Positions 45,911 through 54,257 of a DNA stretch of 64,000 bases are shown here, piece by piece. Origin of the DNA: CAVQOB01 sp963714325. Its GTDB lineage: Bacteria; Pseudomonadota; Alphaproteobacteria; Rhizobiales; Hyphomicrobiaceae. The notes below the pieces were generated by a model. The model worked only from the letters and a program-made list of their open reading frames with translations. It ran no database searches and was not told where the DNA came from. A program made the position numbers and the translations under genes. Position 1 is the stretch's first letter; the number at the start of each line of letters is the position of its first letter. The DNA lies in the NCBI GenBank assembly GCA_963714325.1, contig CAVQOB010000002.1, positions 1 through 64,000 on the forward strand, read 5' to 3'.

Positions 45911-47134
45911 ATGCTGCGCCGCCCAACTTTGTTGCTGTCGTTTGCCGTTCTTGCCGTCCCGGCGCTGCCTGCTGCTGCCCAACTTGCAGTCTCCGCCAAC
46001 GACGGCAAGGTCAAACTCGTCGACGGCACTGTGCAGACTTTGAAGGACGGCAAGGACACCGTATCGTTCATCGATATGAAGGCCTCGCCGCCGAGAATCC
46101 TGGCTTCGATCGAAGCGCCAACCAGCGTCTCCGGCCCACCAACCTCGGTCGCAATTTCGCCGAACGAAGCGATCGCATTGGTGACAGGAGCAGAGAAACT
46201 CGATGCGGCCGATCCGACAAAGCGCGTTCCGAACGACAAACTAACCGTGATCGATTTGTCGTCGCTGAAGCCTGGTCTGGTCTCGCGCATCACCTCGACC
46301 GTCACGCGCGCGCAAGCCGCCGCCACGCCGCCGAAAGTTCTCGCGACCTTGCAGGCTGGCGCCGGTGCTGCTGGCGTGTCGTTCAACAAGGCTGGTACAC
46401 TGGCACTCGTTGCCAACCGCGCAGAAGGAACGATCTCGATCTTCACCGTCGCCGGCACGACCGTCACGCCCGCCGGCAAGGTCGATCTTGGCAATCCGAA
46501 GTCGGGTCCATCGGCCGTCTCGTTCCTGCCCGATGGCAAAACCGCCTTGGTGACGCTCGATGGTGAGAGCGCAAACAAGATCGCGGTGCTGACCATCGAC
46601 GGCAATAAAGTCGAGTATGCCAAGCGGGACATGAATGCCGGCATCAGGCCCTATGGTCTCGATATCTCGTCGAAGGGCGACGTTGCCGTTGTCGCCAACA
46701 TCGGCCGAGGGCAGGGCGATGCCGATACTGTCAGCATCATCGACCTGAAGGCGACGCCATCCCGGGTCGTCAATACCGTTACGGTCGGCCAGACGCCGGA
46801 AGGCATCAAGCTGTCGCCCGATGGCAAGTACGTTGCCGTCACCGTCATGAACGGCACCAACAAGCCGAAGTCATCGCCATTCTACAATGAAAATGGCCTG
46901 TTGCAGGTCTATGAGCGGACGGGAACGCAGCTCTTCAAAGTCGGCGAAGTGAAGATCGGGAAATGGTGCCAGGGTATTGTCTGGTCATCGAATGCGAAGA
47001 CGATCTTTGCGCAGTGCATGGGTGAGAATGAAATCCATGTCGCGAAATTCTCCGGTATCACCGGCAAGGCCTTGAGCAAAGCCAGCGTCATCGCCATGCC
47101 CGGCGGTCCAGCCGGCATCCGAACCGCCGAGTGA
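45911..47134 (+). CDS. Exported YVTN/YncE-like beta-propeller protein
   Basis: A 407-residue protein with a signal peptide (ending AAAQ, about 23) and repeated propeller blades such as VSFNKAGTLALVANRAEGTI, VSFLPDGKTALVTL, LDISSKGDVAVVANIG and IKLSPDGKYVAVTV, the pattern of the YncE/lactonase propellers. Function is unknown; periplasmic location is likely. It lies between ftsH and folP on the same strand. No catalytic residues can be assigned. Confidence 0.85.
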   Translation: MLRRPTLLLSFAVLAVPALPAAAQLAVSANDGKVKLVDGTVQTLKDGKDTVSFIDMKASPPRILASIEAPTSVSGPPTSVAISPNEAIALVTGAEKLDAADPTKRVPNDKLTVIDLSSLKPGLVSRITSTVTRAQAAATPPKVLATLQAGAGAAGVSFNKAGTLALVANRAEGTISIFTVAGTTVTPAGKVDLGNPKSGPSAVSFLPDGKTALVTLDGESANKIAVLTIDGNKVEYAKRDMNAGIRPYGLDISSKGDVAVVANIGRGQGDADTVSIIDLKATPSRVVNTVTVGQTPEGIKLSPDGKYVAVTVMNGTNKPKSSPFYNENGLLQVYERTGTQLFKVGEVKIGKWCQGIVWSSNAKTIFAQCMGENEIHVAKFSGITGKALSKASVIAMPGGPAGIRTAE

Positions 47135-47176
47135 AAATCGGCTCGCAGCGCTGAGCCAGCAAGGACGGAGCCAGTA

Positions 47177-48268
47177 ATGGCACGTGATATGTACCTGCGG
47201 CCGGTCGGCTTGCATCCCCATGGTATCGCAGGTGATGACACTGCGACCCAACCCGGGATGCGGCTTGCCGGTGGCTGGTTGCATTTCACCGCGCTGGAGA
47301 TCACGCGGCGTCTTGGCGGCGCGGAACAGCGTGCGCTGGTGCCGCTGGATTCGATCTGGGATCGGGATTGGGGTCGCCAGGTCGCGCAGGCCTCGGCCGG
47401 GCTGGATGGGCTGTTGGCGCCGCGTTCGCGCATCGCTGGCGTTTCGCTTGATCGCCCGGTCATTATGGGTATTGTCAACGTCACTCCCGATAGCTTCTCC
47501 GATGGCGGGCGACTGAAATCCGCCGAAGGCGCGATTGCTCATGGCTTGCGCCTGATAGCGGAAGGCGCCGACATGCTCGACATTGGTGGCGAGTCGACGC
47601 GGCCCGGGTCCGATGCCGTCGCACTTGATGAGGAACTCTCGCGCGTCATTCCGGTGATCGAAGGGCTAGCCGGGCAGACGGACGTGCCGCTCTCGATCGA
47701 TACGCGCAAAGCCGAAGTCATGCGCCGCGCAGCGGCTGCGGGCGCGGCCATCATCAATGATGTCGCGGCTTTGACGCATGATCCTGTAGCCTTGAGTGCT
47801 GCCGCTGAATCCGGCCTGCCGGTGATCTTGATGCACGCCCTTGGCAATCCCCAGACGATGCAGGATCGCCCCGTCTATGACAACGTGCTGTTCGATGTGT
47901 TCGACTTTCTTGAGGCGCGGATTGAAGCCTGTCTTGCGGCCGGAATTCCACTCGCCAAACTCATCGCCGATCCCGGCATTGGTTTTGGCAAGACGGTCGA
48001 GCACAATGTCGCGCTGATGAGTGGGCTGTCACTGTTTCATGCGTTGGGAGTGCCGATCCTGCTCGGCGCCTCACGCAAGCGCTTCATCGGCGCGTTGACC
48101 GGCGTCGATGTCGCCGCCGAGCGGGTGCACGGTTCTGTCGGTGCAGCACTTGCGGGCGTTGCCCAGGGCGCACAGATCGTGCGGGTGCATGATGTCGCGG
48201 CGACGCGGGCAGCACTCACCGTTTTCATGGCCGGCATGGGGTGCGGTGAAGCGCCGTCAACGCTATAG
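47177..48268 (+). CDS. folP: Dihydropteroate synthase
   Basis: A 363-residue dihydropteroate synthase (pABA + pterin pyrophosphate to dihydropteroate). Both Prosite signatures are clear: MGIVNVTPDSFSDGG (97-111) and DIGGESTRPGS (135-145), plus SIDTRKAEV and the C-terminal GASRKRFIG. The N-terminal about 90 residues form an extension seen in alphaproteobacterial FolP. It starts 42 bp after the beta-propeller gene. Confidence 0.95.
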   Translation: MARDMYLRPVGLHPHGIAGDDTATQPGMRLAGGWLHFTALEITRRLGGAEQRALVPLDSIWDRDWGRQVAQASAGLDGLLAPRSRIAGVSLDRPVIMGIVNVTPDSFSDGGRLKSAEGAIAHGLRLIAEGADMLDIGGESTRPGSDAVALDEELSRVIPVIEGLAGQTDVPLSIDTRKAEVMRRAAAAGAAIINDVAALTHDPVALSAAAESGLPVILMHALGNPQTMQDRPVYDNVLFDVFDFLEARIEACLAAGIPLAKLIADPGIGFGKTVEHNVALMSGLSLFHALGVPILLGASRKRFIGALTGVDVAAERVHGSVGAALAGVAQGAQIVRVHDVAATRAALTVFMAGMGCGEAPSTL

Positions 48269-48275
48269 TGGTGCC

Positions 48276-49592
48276 ATGACCTCACTCTTCGAAGCTGCCG
48301 GTATGGATAGTGGCACACCGCGACCGCTCGCCGATCGCTTGCGCCCGAAGACATTGGCCCAAGTTGTCGGCCAGGATCACGTTGTCGGTCCGGATGGAAC
48401 ATTGACGCGGATGCTGAAAAGCGGCCGCCTCGGCAGTCTCATTTTCTGGGGACCTCCTGGGTGTGGCAAGACCACGATCGCACGCCTTCTCGCCCACGAA
48501 ACCAAGCTTGAATTCGAGCAACTCTCAGCAATCTTCTCAGGCGTCCAGGATCTGCGCAAAGCCTTCGATCGTGCCAAGGCGCGGCGTGAGACCGGCAAAG
48601 GAACGCTGCTCTTCATCGACGAGATCCATCGCTTCAATCGCTCGCAACAGGACAGTTTCCTGCCCTACATGGAAGACGGCACCATCACGCTTGTCGGCGC
48701 GACGACGGAGAACCCGTCGTTCGAGCTCAACGCCGCCGTGCTCTCCCGTGCGACGGTGCTGACGCTCAATCGCCATGACGATGCGGCGCTTGAAGGCCTG
48801 CTGGTCCGCGTCGAAGCCGAAATGCAACGTCCCGTGCCGCTCGACGCCTATGCGCGCGAAACCTTGAAAGCCATGGCAGATGGCGATGGCCGCACGATCA
48901 TCAACATGGCCGAGGAGATTCTGGCCGCCGTCGCTCCCGGCCAAACGGCGCTCGATCGCGACAAGCTGACCAAGCTGGTGCAACGCCGCGCGCCGCTCTA
49001 TGACAAGAGCCGCGACGGGCATTACAACCTGATCTCCGCGCTGCACAAAAGTGTGCGCGGATCCGATCCCGACGCGGCGCTCTATTGGTTCTGCCGCATG
49101 CTCGATGGGGGAGAAGATCGCTTGTTTCTCGCCCGCCGCCTTGTCCGCATGGCGGTCGAAGACATCGGACTTGCCGATCCGCAAGCGCTTGTCATTGCCA
49201 ACGCCGCCAAGGAAGCGTTTGATTTTCTGGGCTCGCCCGAAGGCGAACTGGCGCTCGCCAATGCAGTGATCTATCTGGCGACCGCGCCCAAATCGAACGG
49301 CGCCTATGTTGCCTGGAAAGCGGCGATGCGCATGGCCCGTGAGACGGGCAGCGTCGCGCCGCCGAAGGTGATCCTCAACGCGCCGACCAAACTGATGGAG
49401 GATGAAGGCTACGGCGATGGTTACGCCTATGATCACGACACGCCGGAAGGTTTCTCCGGCCAGAACTATTTTCCCGACGAAATCAAGCGGCGACCGAAGT
49501 TCTACGATCCGCCAGAGCGCGGTTTCGAGCGCGATATCCGCAAGCGTCTCGCCTACTGGGAGGGCTTGCGGCGCAAGCGCGGCGAAAGTTGA
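48276..49592 (+). CDS. rarA: Replication-associated recombination protein RarA
   Basis: A 438-residue AAA+ ATPase of the RarA/MgsA family that acts at stalled forks. RLRPKTLAQVVGQDH (21-35), Walker A GPPGCGKTT (59-67), Walker B LLFIDEIHRF (111-120) and the C-terminal tetramerisation part (GENYF-like FSGQNYFPDEIK) are all present. The start ATG 48276 gives MTSLFEAAG, the usual opening; a longer frame overlapping folP is rejected. It begins 7 bp after folP. Its stop overlaps the next gene by 1 bp (TGATG). Confidence 0.95.
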   Translation: MTSLFEAAGMDSGTPRPLADRLRPKTLAQVVGQDHVVGPDGTLTRMLKSGRLGSLIFWGPPGCGKTTIARLLAHETKLEFEQLSAIFSGVQDLRKAFDRAKARRETGKGTLLFIDEIHRFNRSQQDSFLPYMEDGTITLVGATTENPSFELNAAVLSRATVLTLNRHDDAALEGLLVRVEAEMQRPVPLDAYARETLKAMADGDGRTIINMAEEILAAVAPGQTALDRDKLTKLVQRRAPLYDKSRDGHYNLISALHKSVRGSDPDAALYWFCRMLDGGEDRLFLARRLVRMAVEDIGLADPQALVIANAAKEAFDFLGSPEGELALANAVIYLATAPKSNGAYVAWKAAMRMARETGSVAPPKVILNAPTKLMEDEGYGDGYAYDHDTPEGFSGQNYFPDEIKRRPKFYDPPERGFERDIRKRLAYWEGLRRKRGES

Positions 49593-50494
49593 TGCCGCCG
49601 CGTGATATCGCTATGGCGCTGGTTGTGGCGGTGCTGTGGGGCTTCAACTTCGTCGTGATGAAGGCGGCGGTCGCAGAAGTCCCGCCGATATTCCTCACCG
49701 CCGTTCGGTTTGGTCTCGCCTTTCTCGTCGGCGTCTGGTTTGTGACATGGCCGCGCACGGGCTGGCGCTACATCATCGGCTTCGGTCTTATCTTTGGTGG
49801 CATCAAGTTCTGGCTGTTGTTTTCTGCGTTTCACATAGGTGTCGCGGCCGGCCTCGCCTCGGTGGTGCTGCAGACGCAGGCCATCTTTACGATTGTTCTC
49901 GCAAGATTTCTGTTTGGCGAACGGCTCACCGCAACCGCGACGGTCGGCCTTGTGTTGGCGGTCGGTGGTCTATCGTTGATCGGTGCCGAGTTCTCCGGTG
50001 GGGCGCAATTCCATGCTGTGCTTCTTGTTGTGGCCGCAGCCGTCGCCTGGGCGTTTGCCAATCTCATCATCAAGAGCGCCGGTCAGATGGACATATTGGC
50101 ATTCACGGTCTGGTCGAGTGCCGTCGTGCCGTTGCCGGCATTAGCTCTGTCGTTCGCGATCGAAGGCCCGGCGAGCTGGGCTGCGGCTTGGTCGCGGCTC
50201 TCGCTTGTCGGCGGCGCCGCGATCCTTTACCTCGCGATCCCCATCTCGCTCGTCAGCGGAGCGATGTGGAATGGCCTTATGGCCCGTCACCAAGCTGGCA
50301 GCGTCGCGCCGTTCGCGCTGCTGGTTCCGGCCGTAGGCCTGCTATCCGCATGGCTCGTCTACGGCGAAGAATTGAGCGCAACCTCGCTGATCGGTACCCT
50401 TTTGATCGGCCTTGGGCTGGCGGCCATCGTGCTTGGCCCGCGTCTCCCGGAGCATCGGCAGCCCCAAGTCAGCACCACGCCGCCAGACCGGTAG
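49592..50494 (+). CDS. EamA/DMT family transporter
   Basis: A 300-residue permease with about ten hydrophobic helices and two EamA repeats; the first begins IAMALVVAVLWGFNFVVMKA and the second near AWAFANLIIKSAGQ. DMT transporters export or import small metabolites; the substrate cannot be told. The ATG overlaps the rarA stop, so it is translationally coupled to it. A TTG just upstream is an alternative start. Confidence 0.9.
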   Translation: MPPRDIAMALVVAVLWGFNFVVMKAAVAEVPPIFLTAVRFGLAFLVGVWFVTWPRTGWRYIIGFGLIFGGIKFWLLFSAFHIGVAAGLASVVLQTQAIFTIVLARFLFGERLTATATVGLVLAVGGLSLIGAEFSGGAQFHAVLLVVAAAVAWAFANLIIKSAGQMDILAFTVWSSAVVPLPALALSFAIEGPASWAAAWSRLSLVGGAAILYLAIPISLVSGAMWNGLMARHQAGSVAPFALLVPAVGLLSAWLVYGEELSATSLIGTLLIGLGLAAIVLGPRLPEHRQPQVSTTPPDR

Positions 50495-50578
50495 AGTGGT
50501 TCAGATGCGCAATCGCGCTGGTGCGTTGCCCCTCAGTTGGGCTAAGGTAAAGGTCCATCTTCATAAAACGGTAGTCCA

Positions 50579-51526
50579 TTGATCGTGCCGCAGGGCCCCG
50601 ACATTGATCCCAAGGTTCTTGAGCGCGCGCTCGCTGCGGTGGTCGGAATCAAGACCTTCGTGCCGCCGGACGCTATGACCGCCGAGGTACTCGGCACCGA
50701 GCGGGCGGGCTATGGCGTCATCATCCGCGCCGATGGAATTGTTCTGACCATCGGCTACCTCGTCACGGAAGCCGAGAAGATTTGGGTGACGCTTGCGGAC
50801 GGTCGCGCGCTCGCCGGTCATGTGCTTGGCTATGATCAAACGACGGGCCTAGGCCTCGTCCGCGTGCTGGCGCGCGTCGAATTGCCGTTTGTTCCACTGG
50901 GTGATTCAACCAGTGCCGCCATTGGCGATCCAGTCGTGGTTGCCGGCGCTGGCGGCATGGCGCAGTCCGTTGCCGCCAGCATCATTGCCAAGCAGGAGTT
51001 CGCTGGGTATTGGGAGTATGTGTTGGACGAGGCGATTTTCACCTCGCCAGCGCATCCGAATTGGGGTGGCACGGCAGTACTCGGTTCGGCGGGCGAATTG
51101 TTGGGTATTGGCTCATTGCAGATTCAGCACGCGCCAGGCACAGCCACGACCGGCGACACCAACATGATCGTGCCGATCGACGTGTTCAAACCGATCATGG
51201 ATGATCTCTTGAAAATCGGGCGCCCACGCGGGCCGGCGCGGCCTTGGCTTGGCCTCTATGCAACGGCGATGGGCAACAGAATTGCGATCATGGGTGTCGC
51301 CAGCAAAGGACCGGCAAAAGCTGCAGGTCTCAAATCCGGTGACGTCGTGATGGCGGTCGCCGGCCATGAGCCCCAAGGTCTTGCCGACTTCTTCCGCCGC
51401 ATCTGGTCGCTTGGACCGGCCGGCGTCGAGATCCCGTTCACAGTTTATCGCGACGGCAAAACCATTGAAGCCAACCTGCGCTCCGTCGATCGCAATGCCT
51501 TGCTCAAAGGCCCAAGCGTTCATTGA
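50579..51526 (+). CDS. HtrA-like protein with PDZ domain, catalytic triad lost
   Basis: A 315-residue protein related to S1C (HtrA/DegP) serine proteases. The fold is clear: GYGVIIRADGIVLTIGYLVT, then a C-terminal PDZ domain (about 235-305, ASKGPAKAAGLKSGDVV). All three catalytic sites are altered: GYLV (59-62) where AHVV is expected, DQTTGLGLV (86-94) in place of the Asp segment, and NWGGTAVL (161-168) in place of the GNSGGP Ser. It should not be proteolytic. No signal peptide is apparent. The start is TTG 50579 or GTG 50585; neither is certain. Confidence 0.82.
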   Translation: MIVPQGPDIDPKVLERALAAVVGIKTFVPPDAMTAEVLGTERAGYGVIIRADGIVLTIGYLVTEAEKIWVTLADGRALAGHVLGYDQTTGLGLVRVLARVELPFVPLGDSTSAAIGDPVVVAGAGGMAQSVAASIIAKQEFAGYWEYVLDEAIFTSPAHPNWGGTAVLGSAGELLGIGSLQIQHAPGTATTGDTNMIVPIDVFKPIMDDLLKIGRPRGPARPWLGLYATAMGNRIAIMGVASKGPAKAAGLKSGDVVMAVAGHEPQGLADFFRRIWSLGPAGVEIPFTVYRDGKTIEANLRSVDRNALLKGPSVH

Positions 51527-51611
51527 TACATTGTATTCAGCGGTTCCATGCGCGCCTCTTCGGCGGTATATTCTTGGCTGCCACATCCGGCTAACGTGAG
51601 CAGTCCGACGC

Positions 51612-52154
51612 ATGATCGTATTCAAGGACCTTTGGTATCAGCATCCCGCCAATGAAGCGGTCAATTACCCGTGCATCGCGCCTGGGGAATTGACGAGCCT
51701 TGAAGGCAAGGTTATCGGTCGTGGCTATCCCGTCTTTTCCAATCAATGTGCCATCCGCATGGGCGTGGCTTTGAAACGCGCGGGCGTCAGCCCGCAGACA
51801 TTGCGGGGCCTCACGACATGTGGCGTGCATGCGGCCGAGGAAATGCACATCATCCGCGCCGCCGATCTCGCGAGTGCACTCGCCCGCGTCAATCTGCCGG
51901 GTCTTGGTAAAATGGAGCGCATCACCGGCAAGGATGCCGCCGAATTCTATCCGAAGCTGTTTGGCCGCACCGGCATTATTTATCTGCAGGACTATTGGCG
52001 CCGTACCGGTGAATCCGTGCCGACCGGCGACCACATCGATGTCTGGAATGGCTATCGTTCGTCGACGAAATGGCTGATGGAATGGTTTTCTTGGCTCGGC
52101 TACTACTCGAACTACGCCGAAGCCAAGGAAGTCTGGTTCTGGGAGGTCAAATAG
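51612..52154 (+). CDS. Tae4-family (T6SS-type) cell-wall amidase
   Basis: A 180-residue protein matching the Tae4/NlpC-P60-type amidase family (PF14113). The catalytic Cys46 is in SNQCAIRMGVAL and the His141 in TGDHIDVWNG, followed by the typical EVWFWEV end. Tae4 enzymes cleave the D-Glu/mDAP bond of peptidoglycan and are usually secreted by type VI systems with a cognate immunity protein. No T6SS structural gene or signal peptide is seen here. A small membrane protein gene starts 5 bp downstream. Confidence 0.78.
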   Translation: MIVFKDLWYQHPANEAVNYPCIAPGELTSLEGKVIGRGYPVFSNQCAIRMGVALKRAGVSPQTLRGLTTCGVHAAEEMHIIRAADLASALARVNLPGLGKMERITGKDAAEFYPKLFGRTGIIYLQDYWRRTGESVPTGDHIDVWNGYRSSTKWLMEWFSWLGYYSNYAEAKEVWFWEVK

Positions 52155-52159
52155 ACCGC

Positions 52160-52390
52160 ATGCGTTATGTCATGGCCATGGCGTTCGCCAGCGTGACGGC
52201 CTTGCTGGCGACCATCTTTGTTTCAGGTCCTGTCGCCAGCGCCGTCGTGCGGCAGTTTACCTTCGATAATCCGGATTCGGTTGCCAATCTGCACGCAAGC
52301 GTGTTCATGGGGCTCAATATCCTGGCGCTCGCCATTGGCTGGTTTGCCGGATGGGCCCTCGGGTGGCGCTGGGGTAACGCTGAGCGCTGA
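52160..52390 (+). CDS. Small membrane protein, possible immunity partner
   Basis: A 76-residue protein with two hydrophobic helices (about 4-32 and 46-69) and a short polar loop containing RQFTFDNPDSVANLH. It starts 5 bp after the amidase gene and ends 19 bp before crcB. Its position suggests co-expression with the Tae4-like amidase. Known Tai4 immunity proteins are soluble and periplasmic, so equating it with Tai4 is not supported; a membrane immunity or unrelated role are both open. The family is not recognised. Confidence 0.65.
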   Translation: MRYVMAMAFASVTALLATIFVSGPVASAVVRQFTFDNPDSVANLHASVFMGLNILALAIGWFAGWALGWRWGNAER

Positions 52391-52409
52391 GCCTTGTTCT
52401 AGGACAACG

Positions 52410-52790
52410 ATGCGACTTCTCCTCCTCGCGACGACCGGCGGCGCTCTGGGCGCAGGCGCGCGCCATCTCGTCAACGTCGCGTTCGTCCGCTGGCTGGGTA
52501 CTGGTTATCCTTGGGCGACGCTGGCCGTCAACGTGCTCGGTTCACTGCTGATGGGTTTCCTGGTCGAAATGATTTTGCGCAAATTCGATGGCTCCGAAGC
52601 GCTGCGGACGTTTTTGGCCACCGGAATCCTCGGGGGCTTCACAACCTTTTCGGCGTTCTCCTTCGATGTTTTCGGGCTGATCCAACGTGGAGAGATGCTG
52701 CTGGCGCTCGGGTATGTTGTGCTTTCTGTCATCGGCTCCATTGTGGCGTTGATCATTGGTGTGAGCATCGCGCGAGGTATATTCACATGA
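52410..52790 (+). CDS. crcB: Fluoride channel CrcB (Fluc)
   Basis: A 126-residue four-helix Fluc protein that exports fluoride. Typical motifs are GGALGAGARHLVN, NVLGSLLMGF with the conserved Asn, and TGILGGFTTFSAFSFD. The start ATG 52410 gives the standard length; the open frame upstream overlaps the small membrane protein gene. No fluoride riboswitch was recognised. Its stop overlaps the start of the next gene (ATGA). Confidence 0.95.
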   Translation: MRLLLLATTGGALGAGARHLVNVAFVRWLGTGYPWATLAVNVLGSLLMGFLVEMILRKFDGSEALRTFLATGILGGFTTFSAFSFDVFGLIQRGEMLLALGYVVLSVIGSIVALIIGVSIARGIFT

Positions 52791-53788
52791 GCGCGCCAGT
52801 CGAGACGATCAGAGTCAAGGACGATGAAGCTGGGCTCCGGCTCGATCGCTGGTTCAAGATCCATTATCCCGGCGTCGGCTACACCTACCTGCAGAAGTTG
52901 CTGCGTTCCGGCCAGGTCCGAGTCAATTCCAAGCGCGTCGAGAGCAATGCGCGGCTCGATGCTGGCGCCGAGATCCGCGTTCCCCGCATTGCCCGCGAGC
53001 CGGCCAAGTCGCTATCGGGCGCTGAAACCGGACCCAAAAGCTCCAAATCCGATCGCGATCTGATCGAGCGCATGATCCTCTACGAGGACGAGTACGTCGT
53101 CGTGCTGAACAAGCCGTTTGGCCTCGCCGTGCAGGGCGGCACGAGCACGAAGCGGCATATTGACGGCATGCTGGCCGGAATGGTCGATCGCTTTGGTGAT
53201 CGTCCCCGTCTCGTGCATCGACTCGACCGCGACACGACCGGTGTCTTGCTTGTCGCCAAGAGCCGCATTGCCGCCGCCAAGCTCGGTCGCACGTTCCAGA
53301 CACGTAGCGCCGCCAAGACGTATTGGGCACTGGTCAAGGGCGTGCCGCGCCCCGCGCAAGGCAAGGTCGAGGCGGCCCTCGTCAAGGCGTCAGGTCCGGA
53401 TGGCGATCGTGTGCGCAAGGCCAAGCCCGGCGAACAAGAACAGGCGATGCACGCGACGACGCACTACAGCGTCATCGACAAAATCGCCAACAAGGCCGCT
53501 TGGATGAGTCTGAAGCCGGTCACCGGGCGCCAGCATCAGTTGCGCGCGCACATGGCGATGATCGGCCACGCCATCATCGGCGATCTGAAGTATCTCGCCG
53601 GCGATCAGACCGGACTGGAAGTGGCGCTGCCGTCAATGCTGCACCTGCATGCGCGCCGCCTGATCATTCCGCATCCGATCGATGCCAACGCACGGATTGA
53701 CGTCACGGCGCCACTCCCCGAACACATGCGCAAGACCTGGGACATGCTTGGTTTCGATGTGAACCGGTTCGAGAAGGGCGAGGGCTGA
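52787..53788 (+). CDS. RluC/RluD-type 23S rRNA pseudouridine synthase
   Basis: A 333-residue RluA-family enzyme. An N-terminal S4 RNA-binding domain (about 15-70) is followed by the catalytic domain with HRLDRDTTG (144-152; Asp147 catalytic) and KPVTGRQHQLRAHM. The RluC versus RluD subtype cannot be fixed by eye; genome context in related bacteria suggests RluC. It overlaps crcB by 4 bp, so it is coupled to it. Confidence 0.92.
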   Translation: MSAPVETIRVKDDEAGLRLDRWFKIHYPGVGYTYLQKLLRSGQVRVNSKRVESNARLDAGAEIRVPRIAREPAKSLSGAETGPKSSKSDRDLIERMILYEDEYVVVLNKPFGLAVQGGTSTKRHIDGMLAGMVDRFGDRPRLVHRLDRDTTGVLLVAKSRIAAAKLGRTFQTRSAAKTYWALVKGVPRPAQGKVEAALVKASGPDGDRVRKAKPGEQEQAMHATTHYSVIDKIANKAAWMSLKPVTGRQHQLRAHMAMIGHAIIGDLKYLAGDQTGLEVALPSMLHLHARRLIIPHPIDANARIDVTAPLPEHMRKTWDMLGFDVNRFEKGEG

Positions 53789-53792
53789 TCTC

Positions 53793-54242
53793 TCAACTCG
53801 CAGCCGCTTTGCGTTCGGCCATGCGCCGTTCGGCACCAGCGATCATAGCGGCACGCAATGCGCTGACATCGGTGACGTTGGCATCGATGCCGAGGTGCTG
53901 GGCGTCGGCGATCGTGCGCAACTCATCCACCGCCGCGATTTCTGACAACTTGGCTTCCAGGACCAGCCGGCCTTTCTTGGCAAGCATCGCGACGACGCTG
54001 AAGGAAAACGGATCGAACGCGGCCGCAGGTTTGGTGGCGGCGCTCAGCGGCTGCGCAGACTTCGCCACTTTGGCCTTCACCTCAAGCGGCACTTCGCGCA
54101 CGCGGATCTGCGCGATGCGCGCCTCGCATTGCGCCGCCAGCCGCTCCACAGCCGCTTCCGGCACCTCGCCATCCCCCCTGAACAGCTCACGGAAATATTT
54201 CGTCTGTCCGCCGCCGGACATGGTCTTGGTGGTGCGTCCCAT
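53793..54242 (-). CDS. Unknown protein partner of ParA-like ATPase
   Basis: A 149-residue protein, no recognised domain. It has a basic, possibly unstructured N-terminus (MGRTTKTMSGGGQTKYF) and a predicted helical remainder. It lies 15 bp after the ParA-type gene on the same strand, so the two form an operon. It may be an adapter or cargo protein, as small partners often follow orphan ParA genes, but this is inference. It converges with the pseudouridine synthase gene. Confidence 0.65.
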   Translation of the reverse strand: MGRTTKTMSGGGQTKYFRELFRGDGEVPEAAVERLAAQCEARIAQIRVREVPLEVKAKVAKSAQPLSAATKPAAAFDPFSFSVVAMLAKKGRLVLEAKLSEIAAVDELRTIADAQHLGIDANVTDVSALRAAMIAGAERRMAERKAAAS

Positions 54243-54257
54243 CGTCGTGTTACCCTT

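Noticed and set aside
51612..52390. A type VI secretion locus around the Tae4-like gene
   Set aside because: No Hcp, VgrG, TssB/C or other T6SS gene could be recognised in the window, so only an orphan effector-like gene is claimed.
52390..52410. Fluoride riboswitch before crcB
   Set aside because: Only 19 bp separate crcB from the previous gene, too short for the aptamer, and no crcB-motif was seen.
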